Assembly (NCBI GenBank): GCA_002336845.1
Contig: DDEX01000095.1
Coordinates: forward strand, 1-12,558
Direction of reading: 5' to 3'
Source: Rhodobacteraceae bacterium UBA1943
GTDB taxonomy: Bacteria; Pseudomonadota; Alphaproteobacteria; Rhodobacterales; Rhodobacteraceae
DNA: 12,558 nt
In this document: piece after piece, positions 1 through 5,641 of the stretch
How positions within the stretch are numbered: the first letter of the stretch is position 1
Layout: each line of letters starts with the position of its first letter
Position numbers and translations under genes: made by a program
The notes under the pieces: model-generated
Database searches by the model: none
The model's input: the letters and a program-made list of their open reading frames with translations, nothing else
What the model was told of the DNA's origin: nothing

Positions 1-522
1 GATGACGCCGTCCTTGCCGACCTTGGCCATGGCATCGGCAATGGTCTTGCCGATCTCTTCGTCGCCGTTGGCGGAGATGGTGCCGACCTGGGCGATGGCA
101 TTGCCTTCCACGGGCTTCTTGATCTCATCGATGGCCTTCACGACCTCGGCCACGGCCAGATCGATGCCCTTCTTGATCTCCATGGTGTTGGCGCCGGAGA
201 CCACGGCCTTGATGCCTTCCTTGTAGATGGCCCGGGCCAGCACCGTGGCGGTGGTGGTGCCGTCGCCCGCTTCGTCATTGGTGCGGGAAGCGACTTCCTT
301 CACCATTTGCGCGCCCATGTTCTCGAACTTGTCAGCCAGTTCGATTTCCTTGGCAACGGTCACGCCGTCCTTGGTGATGCGGGGCGAACCGAACGACTTT
401 TCGATCACCACGTTGCGGCCTTTCGGGCCAAGCGTCACCTTCACCGCATCGGCGAGGATGTTGACGCCGCGCAGCATACGGTCACGAGCGTCCGACTGAA
501 ATTTTACGTCCTTGGCAGCCAT
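1..522 (-). CDS. groL: Chaperonin GroEL (60 kDa), N-terminal part
   Basis: Large subunit of the GroEL/GroES cytosolic folding machine, which encloses unfolded proteins and cycles with ATP. The reading frame is open to the left window edge, so only the first 174 residues of about 545 are present. The fragment starts MAAKDVKFQSDARDRMLRGV and shows the equatorial-domain hallmarks: LGPKGRNV at residues 31-38 and the ATP-binding DGTTT at 87-91, with the catalytic-site Asp87. The visible end (KVGKDGVI) is the usual approach to the intermediate and apical domains. The start is supported by an AAGGAGA ribosome binding site six bases upstream. It lies 41 bases behind groES and shares its CIRCE-controlled transcript. 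No frameshift or unusual residue is seen in the part present. Identification is essentially certain. Confidence 0.99.
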   Translation of the reverse strand, partial: MAAKDVKFQSDARDRMLRGVNILADAVKVTLGPKGRNVVIEKSFGSPRITKDGVTVAKEIELADKFENMGAQMVKEVASRTNDEAGDGTTTATVLARAIYKEGIKAVVSGANTMEIKKGIDLAVAEVVKAIDEIKKPVEGNAIAQVGTISANGDEEIGKTIADAMAKVGKDGVI

Positions 523-563
523 TGCTGTTCTCCTTGGAAATTAGTTGATGGGGAAAAGCGATC

Positions 564-851
564 TCAGGCCAGAATGCCGAGAATGTCGCTTTCCTTCATG
601 ATCAGCAGCTCTTCGCCGTTCACGGTGACTTCGGTGCCCGACCATTTGCCGAACAGCACGCGGTCGCCAGCCTTTACCGACGGAGCGATCAGCTCGCCCG
701 AATCCTTGCGCGCGCCTTCGCCGGTCGAGACGACTTCGCCTTCAGCGGGCTTTTCCTTGGCGGTATCGGGGATGATCAGCCCGCCCTTGGTTTTTTCCTC
801 GGACTGGACGCGACGGACCAGCACGCGGTCATGCAGCGGTTTGAAAGCCAT
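564..851 (-). CDS. groS: Co-chaperonin GroES (10 kDa)
   Basis: Heptameric lid of the GroEL cage, in the cytosol. The protein has 95 residues, the normal length. It begins MAFKPLHDRVLVRRVQSEEK, the conserved GroES start. The mobile loop that contacts GroEL follows around residues 17-33 (EEKTKGGLIIP), then the roof-loop region, and it ends with the typical EELLIMKESDILGIL. An AGGGAG ribosome binding site sits nine bases before the ATG. It is the first gene of the groES-groEL operon, and a perfect CIRCE operator 37 bases upstream points to HrcA repression with heat-shock induction. Nothing is unusual about it. Confidence 0.99.
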   Translation of the reverse strand: MAFKPLHDRVLVRRVQSEEKTKGGLIIPDTAKEKPAEGEVVSTGEGARKDSGELIAPSVKAGDRVLFGKWSGTEVTVNGEELLIMKESDILGILA

Positions 852-887
852 CTGGTAACACTCCCTAGGTTCCAGGATCTATCGTTC

Positions 888-914
888 TTAGCACTCACCC
901 GTGATGAGTGCTAA
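888..914 (-). promoter_or_regulatory. CIRCE operator (HrcA binding site) of groESL
   Basis: Perfect inverted repeat TTAGCACTC - 9 bases - GAGTGCTAA, identical to the CIRCE consensus in both arms. HrcA binds this element and represses groESL until heat or misfolded protein titrates GroEL. It lies between the -10 box and the groES start, so it covers the predicted transcription start and would also form a hairpin in the 5' leader. Confidence 0.97.
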
Positions 915-922
915 CGCGCAAC

Positions 923-951
923 TAGCTAGGCCTCGCCTGGGCATGAGTCAA
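923..951 (-). promoter_or_regulatory. Sigma-70-like promoter of groESL
   Basis: Read on the minus strand: TTGACT (-35, 946-951), a 17-base spacer, then TAGCTA (-10, 923-928). The start of transcription would fall near 916, at the edge of the CIRCE element, which is the usual arrangement for HrcA-controlled operons. The -35 box matches the consensus at five of six positions and the -10 at four of six. A heat-shock sigma factor contribution cannot be judged from sequence. Confidence 0.75.
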
Positions 952-1043
952 CTGTGCAATGATGAAATTTCTGCATCGGCTCCCCCGCCCCTTGGCGGCG
1001 GCGACCAACAATGCCACCCTGCCCGCATCTTGAAGAGGGTGCC

Positions 1044-2036
1044 ATGCGTCTGTTCCCCGTTGTTATGTTGTCCTTCCTTCTGGGTCTTGGCCCTGCGGCG
1101 GCGGCCTGCGTCGGCCGTGACCTGATCGCCGATCTGCCGCAGGACGAGCGACAGGCGCTGCAAACCGCGACCGATGCAGTGCCCTTTCCGGCGGGCAACC
1201 GCTGGCGGGCAGAAAAGGCGGGGCAAGTGATTGATCTGATAGGCACCTATCATCTGGACGACCCACGCCTTGCGCCGCTGCTTGCCTCGACCCTGCCCGC
1301 ACTGGACAAGGCCACCGCCCTTCTGGTCGAGGCTGGGCCGGAAGAGGAAAAGGCCCTGAAGGACCGCATCGCCCGTGAACCGGCGCTGCTGATCATCACC
1401 GATGGCCCCACCCTGCCGGAAGCCCTGCCACCCGAGGACTGGGACCGCCTGTCGCAAGCCATGGCAGACCGCGGCATTCCCGGTTTCATGGCCGCCAAGT
1501 TCCGGCCCTGGTACATCTCGATGATGCTGTCGATCCCGACTTGTGCCCTGACAGAGATGGGCACTCCGAACGGGCTGGACCGCCAGTTGATCGATGCCGC
1601 CAAGGCGCGCGGCACGCCGGTGCAGGCGCTGGAACCCTATGACACGGTTTTCCGTATCTTCGACCGGCTATCGCAACAGGACCAGCTTTCGATGATTACC
1701 TCTGCCCTAGCGATGGTGGACGGTGCCGAGGATATGTCTGCCACCCTTGCCGCGCAGTATTTTGCGGGCCAGAACCGCCTGATCTGGGAATTCATGCGGG
1801 CCGAGACACTGAAATTGCCGGGCTATACCCCCGAACAGGTGGCGCAGGAATTTGCCACGATGGAAGAGGCGATGATCGACTCTCGCAACCGCGCCTGGAT
1901 TCCGGTGATCGAGACGGCGGCGGCGAAAGGTCCGGTTCTGGTGGCCTTTGGCGCGCTGCACCTTCCGGGCAAACAGGGCGTGCTGAACCTGCTGGCGCAG
2001 GATGGCTGGACGGTGACGCGGCTGGACGCCCCCTGA
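1044..2036 (+). CDS. Secreted TraB/GumN-family protein
   Basis: A 330-residue protein of the TraB/GumN superfamily, whose biochemical role in bacteria is not settled (relatives are proposed metal-dependent hydrolases related to the Tiki/EreA fold). The N-terminus is a signal peptide: MRLFPVVML, a hydrophobic run, then GPAAAAC with likely cleavage after Ala20 or Ala21, so the protein should be periplasmic. The family motifs stand at the two ends: GTYHLDDPR around residues 67-75 (GxxH) and GALHLPG at 303-309, with His70 and His306 as presumed metal or active-site residues. The start at 1044 is preferred over an in-frame ATG at 1011 because it places the signal peptide at the terminus and has GAAGAGGG just upstream. 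It is a single gene, divergent from groES and separated from the next gene by a hairpin pair. The family call is firm and the function unknown. Confidence 0.85.
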   Translation: MRLFPVVMLSFLLGLGPAAAACVGRDLIADLPQDERQALQTATDAVPFPAGNRWRAEKAGQVIDLIGTYHLDDPRLAPLLASTLPALDKATALLVEAGPEEEKALKDRIAREPALLIITDGPTLPEALPPEDWDRLSQAMADRGIPGFMAAKFRPWYISMMLSIPTCALTEMGTPNGLDRQLIDAAKARGTPVQALEPYDTVFRIFDRLSQQDQLSMITSALAMVDGAEDMSATLAAQYFAGQNRLIWEFMRAETLKLPGYTPEQVAQEFATMEEAMIDSRNRAWIPVIETAAAKGPVLVAFGALHLPGKQGVLNLLAQDGWTVTRLDAP

Positions 2037-2040
2037 GATC

Positions 2041-2101
2041 GGTGCGTGCAAAGCACACACCCTACCATTCTCCAACCGTAGGGTGCGTGATTTCATGCAC
2101 C
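2041..2101. repeat. Paired hairpins forming a larger palindromic intergenic element
   Basis: Two similar hairpins lie in the gap. The first is GGTGCGTGC-AAA-GCACACACC (2041-2061), nine pairs with one C-A mismatch. The second is GGTGCGTGA-TT-TCATGCACC (2082-2101), nine pairs with one G-T. The inner arms CACACACCCTAC (2054-2065) and GTAGGGTGCGTG (2078-2089) are also near-perfect inverted repeats, so a third, mutually exclusive fold exists. It begins four bases after the TraB-family stop and has no T-tract. My impression, not checked, is that elements of the form GTAGGGTGCGTG recur between genes in Rhodobacteraceae, so this may be a dispersed REP-like repeat. Confidence 0.6.
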
Positions 2102-2170
2102 TTCCCCCATTTCCCGTTTGACAACCCGCCCGCCTTCCCCGCACCCTGGCGCGAACAAACAGGAAACATC

Positions 2171-3028
2171 ATGCCCCGATCCGACCAGCGCCTTGGCGTC
2201 CTTTACGTCACCGGATCGGCGATTGCATGGAGTACGGCTGGCCTGTTCACCCGGCTTCTGCCGCTCGACGCGCCCACCCTTTTGCTGTGGCGAGGCCTCT
2301 TTGGCGCGCTGGGGCTGATCGGGCTGCTGGTCCTGCGCGAAGGCATCGGCGGCCTGCGCGGCTTTGCCCGGCTGGGCGGGCCGGGCTGGCTTTGTGCGGC
2401 GATTTCGGGCGCGGGGATGCTGTGTTTCATCACCGCGCTGACCCGCACCTCGGTCGCGCATGTGGCAGTGATCTATGCGGTCGCGCCCTTTCTGGCCGCA
2501 GGTCTGGGCTGGGGACTTTTTGGCGAGCGGCCGGGGCGGCGCGCCCTGATTGCCGCCGCCGTCGCGCTGGCGGGGGCGGTGGTGATGGTCGGCCTGTCAG
2601 CGGAGGGCGGCCTGTTGGGCGATCTGCTGGCGCTGGGGATGACGCTTGTCATGGCGCTGATGATGGTGGTGGCGCGGGCGCGGCCGGGCATTCCCACCCT
2701 GCCCGCCGCCGCGCTGTCGGCGCTGTTGTCCAGCCTTGCCGTCCTGCCGCTGGCCTCGCTGGCGCTGCCGCCTGCGGGCCAACTCGTCACGCTGGCGGGC
2801 TTTGGCCTTGTAAATTCGGCGTTGGGTCTGGGACTGTTTCTGGCCGGATCGGCCCGCCTGCCCCCGGTGCAGACCGCGCTGATCGGCGCGCTGGATGCGC
2901 CCCTTGCGCCCCTGTGGGTCTGGCTCGCCTTCGCCGAGGCGCCGGGCGCGGCCACCCTGATCGGCGGCAGCATCGTCATGGCGGCGGTGGTCTGGCACAT
3001 CCTGTCGCCCGCCCCGGACCACGCCTGA
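2171..3028 (+). CDS. EamA/DMT-superfamily inner-membrane transporter
   Basis: A 285-residue, very hydrophobic protein of the drug/metabolite transporter superfamily. It has about ten membrane segments arranged as two EamA repeats of five. The first runs from LGVLYVTGSAIAWSTAGLFTR through roughly residue 145. The second starts near GDLLALGMTLVMALMMVVAR and ends at GGSIVMAAVVWHIL. Typical features are the WSTAGLFTR segment of helix 1, LLWRG at helix 2 and VAVIYAVAPFLAA in helix 4. Members export or import small metabolites such as amino acids, but the substrate cannot be read from sequence. AGGAAA five bases before ATG 2171 fixes the start; longer in-frame starts would run through the intergenic hairpins. 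A TTGACA at 2118-2123 could be a -35 box but no convincing -10 follows. It appears to be a single-gene unit. Confidence 0.85.
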   Translation: MPRSDQRLGVLYVTGSAIAWSTAGLFTRLLPLDAPTLLLWRGLFGALGLIGLLVLREGIGGLRGFARLGGPGWLCAAISGAGMLCFITALTRTSVAHVAVIYAVAPFLAAGLGWGLFGERPGRRALIAAAVALAGAVVMVGLSAEGGLLGDLLALGMTLVMALMMVVARARPGIPTLPAAALSALLSSLAVLPLASLALPPAGQLVTLAGFGLVNSALGLGLFLAGSARLPPVQTALIGALDAPLAPLWVWLAFAEAPGAATLIGGSIVMAAVVWHILSPAPDHA

Positions 3029-3056
3029 GCCTTGTGCCAAACGCCGCAGGTCTGGG

Positions 3057-3079
3057 CAGGTGACATTCCCGATCACCTG
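3057..3079. promoter_or_regulatory. Perfect 7-bp inverted repeat before ppaC
   Basis: CAGGTGA (3057-3063), nine bases, TCACCTG (3073-3079) in the 92-base gap between the transporter and ppaC, about 40 bases before the ppaC start. It has no T-tract, so it is not an obvious terminator. It could be an operator for a dimeric regulator or a weak hairpin. No regulator is recognised from the motif. Confidence 0.35.
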
Positions 3080-3120
3080 GGCTATGAGGGCGCCGAAAAA
3101 TCAGGAAACGGCAGGCACCC

Positions 3121-4041
3121 ATGACCACCCTCGTCTTCGGCCACAAATCCCCCGACACCGACTCGACCGGCTCGCCCATCGTCTGGGCCTGGTATCTGTC
3201 CGAAGTGAAGGGCACCCCGGCCAAGGCCGTCCTGCTGGGCGAGCCCAATACAGAAGCGGCCTTTGTGCTGAAGCATTGGGGCCTGGACAAGCCCGCGATC
3301 ATCGCGGACGTGACCGCGGACGACAAGGTGGTGATCGTTGACACCAACAACCCCTCCGAACTGCCGCCCTCGATCAACGAGGCGAAGATCCAGGCGATCA
3401 TCGACCACCACATGCTGGTTGGTGGCATCAAGACCAAGACACCGATCGACATTACCATCCGCCCGCTGGCCTGCACCGCCACCGTGATGCACGACCTGAT
3501 GGGGGCCGATGTGGCCAAGGCACCGAAGGCGATCAAGGGCGCGATGCTGTCGTGCATCCTGTCCGACACGCTGGAATTCCGCTCGCCCACCACCACCGCC
3601 CATGACAAGGCCGTGGCCGAGAAGCTGGCCGCCGACTTGGGCGTGTCGATCGCCGAACTGGCCACCGCGATGTTCGAGGCAAAGTCGGACGTGTCCTCGT
3701 TCTCGGACGCCGAACTGCTGCGGATGGACAGCAAGGAATATAACGTCGCTGGCAAGGAGCTGCGCGTGTCGGTTCTGGAAACCACCGCGCCCAAGGTCCT
3801 TCTGGACCGCAAGGCCAGCCTGATGGCCTCGATGCCTGCTGTGGCCAAGGAAGATGGCGCCGATCAGGTGCTGCTGTTCGTCATCGACATCCTGAAGGAA
3901 GAGGCGACCCTTCTGGTGCCGAACGATCTGGTCAAGGATCTGGCCGAAGCCTCGTTCGGGGTGAAGGTCGCGGGCGATACCGTGGTGATCCCCGGCCTGA
4001 TGAGCCGGAAAAAGCAGATCATCCCGGCGCTGAAGCTGTAA
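3121..4041 (+). CDS. ppaC: Manganese-dependent (family II) inorganic pyrophosphatase
   Basis: Hydrolyses pyrophosphate to two phosphates in the cytosol, pulling biosynthetic reactions forward. At 306 residues it has the normal length of the DHH/DHHA2 family II enzymes, which are unrelated to the common Mg-dependent Ppa. Visible metal ligands are His8, Asp12 and Asp14 in GHKSPDTDS, Asp74 in VDTNNP, the DHH signature at 95-97 and Asp149 in LSDTL. Substrate-binding elements are Lys205 in DSKEY and the C-terminal SRKKQ at 295-299. No CBS regulatory domain is inserted, so it is the unregulated short form. The start has GGCAGG just upstream and AGGAAACGG further up. It is followed directly by a hairpin and a strong terminator and so forms its own unit. 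All catalytic residues are present. Confidence 0.97.
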   Translation: MTTLVFGHKSPDTDSTGSPIVWAWYLSEVKGTPAKAVLLGEPNTEAAFVLKHWGLDKPAIIADVTADDKVVIVDTNNPSELPPSINEAKIQAIIDHHMLVGGIKTKTPIDITIRPLACTATVMHDLMGADVAKAPKAIKGAMLSCILSDTLEFRSPTTTAHDKAVAEKLAADLGVSIAELATAMFEAKSDVSSFSDAELLRMDSKEYNVAGKELRVSVLETTAPKVLLDRKASLMASMPAVAKEDGADQVLLFVIDILKEEATLLVPNDLVKDLAEASFGVKVAGDTVVIPGLMSRKKQIIPALKL

Positions 4042-4050
4042 GCGGCGGAA

Positions 4051-4071
4051 GCGGGGGTTTCACACCCCCGC
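4051..4071 (+). other. GC-rich hairpin after ppaC
   Basis: GCGGGGGT-TTCAC-ACCCCCGC, eight perfect pairs, ten bases past the ppaC stop. It lacks a T-tract of its own and is followed by GTGGGATATTTATAAACAGA, a string I believe recurs behind genes in Rhodobacteraceae (not checked). It may stabilise the 3' end of the transcript ahead of the terminator at 4102. Confidence 0.55.
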
Positions 4072-4101
4072 ACCCCCGTGGGATATTTATAAACAGATGA
4101 T

Positions 4102-4127
4102 GGGGCGGCCGCGCCCCTTTTTCTTTT
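4102..4127 (+). terminator. Intrinsic terminator of ppaC
   Basis: Stem GGGGCG (4102-4107), loop GCCG, stem CGCCCC (4112-4117), immediately followed by TTTTTCTTTT. This is a textbook Rho-independent terminator. It separates ppaC from the HAD hydrolase gene that starts at 4170. Confidence 0.85.
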
Positions 4128-4169
4128 GCCGGGCGCGGGCTAGTCATGAGCCAAGCCAAAGGATGTGCC

Positions 4170-5042
4170 ATGACCGAACTGATCACCCGCCTTGCCGATA
4201 TTTCCAACCGCTATGACGTGGTGTTCTGCGATCTGTGGGGCTGCCTGCACAACGGCCAGACCCCGTTTCCCTCTGCCGTGGCGGCCTTGCAGGCGTTCCG
4301 GGCAAAGGGGGGCCGCGTGGTGCTGATGACCAACGCGCCGCGCCCCCGTATGGCGGTGGAGCGGCAGTTGGCCAGCATGGGCCTGCCGCGCGATGCCTGG
4401 GACATCATCGTGGCTTCGGGCGATGCGGCGCAGGCGGCGATGTTGCAGGGCGCGGTGGGCCGCAAGGTGTTTCATATCGGTGCCGAAAAGGACATGCCAT
4501 TCTTTGATGAAATCGCGCCGGAGAACCTGCCTTTTGCCGGGCGGGAAATTCAGCGCGTGGGGATGCTGGAGGCGGAGGGCGTGGTTTGCACCGGCCTTGC
4601 CGATGACCGGACCGAGACGCCGGAAGATTACCGCGCCACGCTGCTGTTGGCAAAGTCGCGGGACTTGCCGATGCTGTGCGCAAACCCCGACATCGTGGTG
4701 GACATGGGCGAAACCCGCGTCTGGTGCGCGGGGGCCCTGGCCGAAGACTTCGTGAATATGGGCGGCAGTGCCAGTTATTACGGCAAACCGCATCCGCCGA
4801 TCTATGATCTGGCACGCCAGCGGTTGGGGCTGGAGGATGCGCGCATCCTGTGCATCGGCGACGGAATCGCGACCGATATTCAGGGAGCAGAGGCCGAAGG
4901 GCTGGATAGCCTGTTCATCACTGGCGGCATCGCCTCGGCCCATTTCGGCCCCGATCCGGCCAACCCCGACAAGGCCCTGCTGGAGGCCTGGCTGGCACAA
5001 CAACGCCTGTCCCCGCCTTGGGCGATGCCGTTTCTGGCGTGA
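4170..5042 (+). CDS. HAD superfamily class IIA hydrolase (TIGR01459-like)
   Basis: A 290-residue haloacid dehalogenase-fold phosphatase of the NagD-like IIA class. Motif I is FCDLWGCLHNG with the nucleophile Asp21; the usual second Asp is Trp23, which I recall as characteristic of the TIGR01459 subfamily. Motif II is LMTNAPR (Thr54), motif III Lys206 in YYGKPHPP, and motif IV GDGIATDIQGA with Asp231 and Asp236 binding magnesium. The region between motifs II and III is the type II cap that selects substrate. AAAGGA six bases before ATG 4170 favours this start over one eight codons upstream. The natural substrate of the subfamily is unknown to me. Its place just before a MaoC gene and ribF suggests, as inference only, a phosphorylated flavin-pathway compound. 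The fold assignment is firm. Confidence 0.88.
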   Translation: MTELITRLADISNRYDVVFCDLWGCLHNGQTPFPSAVAALQAFRAKGGRVVLMTNAPRPRMAVERQLASMGLPRDAWDIIVASGDAAQAAMLQGAVGRKVFHIGAEKDMPFFDEIAPENLPFAGREIQRVGMLEAEGVVCTGLADDRTETPEDYRATLLLAKSRDLPMLCANPDIVVDMGETRVWCAGALAEDFVNMGGSASYYGKPHPPIYDLARQRLGLEDARILCIGDGIATDIQGAEAEGLDSLFITGGIASAHFGPDPANPDKALLEAWLAQQRLSPPWAMPFLA

Positions 5043-5102
5043 TGCCCCGGCAACATTATTGCGGCTTTCGTCGCATTACAGCACAATTCATGCGCAGACA
5101 TA

Positions 5103-5131
5103 TTGCGCTGCGGCGCAGCGTGACCTATGCT
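5103..5131 (+). promoter_or_regulatory. Possible promoter of the MaoC-type hydratase gene
   Basis: TTGCGC (5103-5108), a 17-base spacer, TATGCT (5126-5131). The -10 matches at four of six positions and the -35 at three, so each box is weak; the exact spacing and the position among the inverted repeats support it. Transcription would begin near 5138, giving a leader of about 22 bases before ATG 5160. If this is right, the ATG at 5127 lies inside the -10 box and cannot be the start. Confidence 0.4.
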
Positions 5132-5140
5132 GCGCCGCAT
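5108..5140. promoter_or_regulatory. Tandem PhaR-like operator sites CTGC-N3-GCA(G/T)
   Basis: Site 1 is CTGC-GGC-GCAG (5108-5118). Site 2 is CTGC-GCC-GCAT (5130-5140), one base off. Their centres are 22 bases apart, about two helical turns. The whole is an 11-bp perfect inverted repeat, TGCGGCGCAGC (5109-5119) and GCTGCGCCGCA (5129-5139), spaced by nine bases. CTGC-N3-GCAG is the motif I recall as reported for PhaR, the polyhydroxyalkanoate-responsive repressor of Rhodobacter sphaeroides. Site 1 falls between the proposed -35 and -10 and site 2 over the -10 edge and start point, where binding would block transcription. Confidence 0.5.
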
Positions 5141-5159
5141 GAACACCGGGAATCGCGAC

Positions 5160-5612
5160 ATGCTTGACAGCCAGCACAATCTGCCCCGCGGCACGATCTG
5201 TATCGAAGATCTCGAGGTTGGCATGGTCCGCTATCTGGACAAGACCGTGACCGACCGCGACATTGAACTGTTCGCCGAGGTCTCGACCGACCGCAACCCG
5301 GTGCATATGGATGACGCCTATGCGCAGGACACGATTTTTCAGGGCCGCATCGCGCATGGGATGCTGACCGCCGGTCTGATTTCCGCCGTGATCGGCGAGC
5401 AGTTGCCCGGCCATGGCACGGTCTATCTGGGACAGTCGCTCAAGTTCATGGCCCCCGTCCGCCCCGGCGACCGGGTTCATGCAGAGGTCAAGGTCATCGC
5501 AATCGACCACGCTCGCCGGCGGGTTACCCTTGAAACCCACTGCGCGGTGGGTAATACGGTTGTTCTGAAGGGCGAGGCGCTGGTTCTGGCGCCCAGCCGC
5601 AAGTTCGACTAG
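5160..5612 (+). CDS. MaoC-type (R)-specific enoyl-CoA hydratase (PhaJ-like)
   Basis: A 150-residue single hot-dog-fold hydratase of the MaoC/PhaJ type, which interconverts trans-2-enoyl-CoA and (R)-3-hydroxyacyl-CoA in the cytosol. The hydratase-2 motif is complete: FAEVSTDRNPVHMDDAYA with the catalytic pair Asp44 and His49, followed by IAHGMLTAGLIS. The strand YLGQSLKFMAPVRPGD is also typical. In-frame ATGs at 5127 and 5139 would add 11 or 7 residues, but they have no ribosome binding site and overlap the inverted repeats. ATG 5160 has GGGA eight bases upstream and places the conserved LPRGTICIEDLEVGM near the terminus. The gene follows the HAD gene by 117 bases and precedes ribF by 29. PhaR-like sites upstream suggest a link to polyhydroxyalkanoate metabolism. 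The fold is certain and the physiological substrate is inferred. Confidence 0.85.
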   Translation: MLDSQHNLPRGTICIEDLEVGMVRYLDKTVTDRDIELFAEVSTDRNPVHMDDAYAQDTIFQGRIAHGMLTAGLISAVIGEQLPGHGTVYLGQSLKFMAPVRPGDRVHAEVKVIAIDHARRRVTLETHCAVGNTVVLKGEALVLAPSRKFD

Positions 5613-5641
5613 CGGGGCTTTCCCCGCCGATCCGGGGAAAG
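5612..5641 (+). promoter_or_regulatory. Hairpin that sequesters the ribF ribosome binding site, with a competing hairpin
   Basis: CTTTCCCCG (5618-5626) pairs perfectly over nine bases with CGGGGAAAG (5633-5641), which contains the GGGGA ribosome binding site and ends right at ATG 5642; the loop is CCGATC. A competing hairpin, GCGGGG (5612-5617) with CCCCGC (5622-5627), uses the same middle strand. The upstream stop codon TAG ends at 5612, so a ribosome terminating there would cover the anti-RBS strand. Translational coupling to the MaoC gene is the simplest reading. Confidence 0.55.

Noticed and set aside
1044..1110. Lipoprotein signal at the start of the TraB-family protein
   Set aside because: The residues before Cys22 are AAA rather than a lipobox with Leu/Val at -3, so ordinary signal peptidase I cleavage is more likely.
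2118..2147. Promoter TTGACA for the EamA gene
   Set aside because: The -35 is perfect, but 16-18 bases downstream there is only a C-rich run (CACCCT) that is no credible -10.
2227..3063. Alternative plus-strand frame inside the EamA transporter
   Set aside because: Translation is Arg/Ala/Gly-rich without domain features and overlaps a clear ten-helix membrane protein; it is a frame shadow.
5613..5641. FMN riboswitch before ribF
   Set aside because: Only 29 bases separate the genes, far shorter than the FMN aptamer, and no RFN-element motifs are visible. Only the small RBS hairpin is supported.
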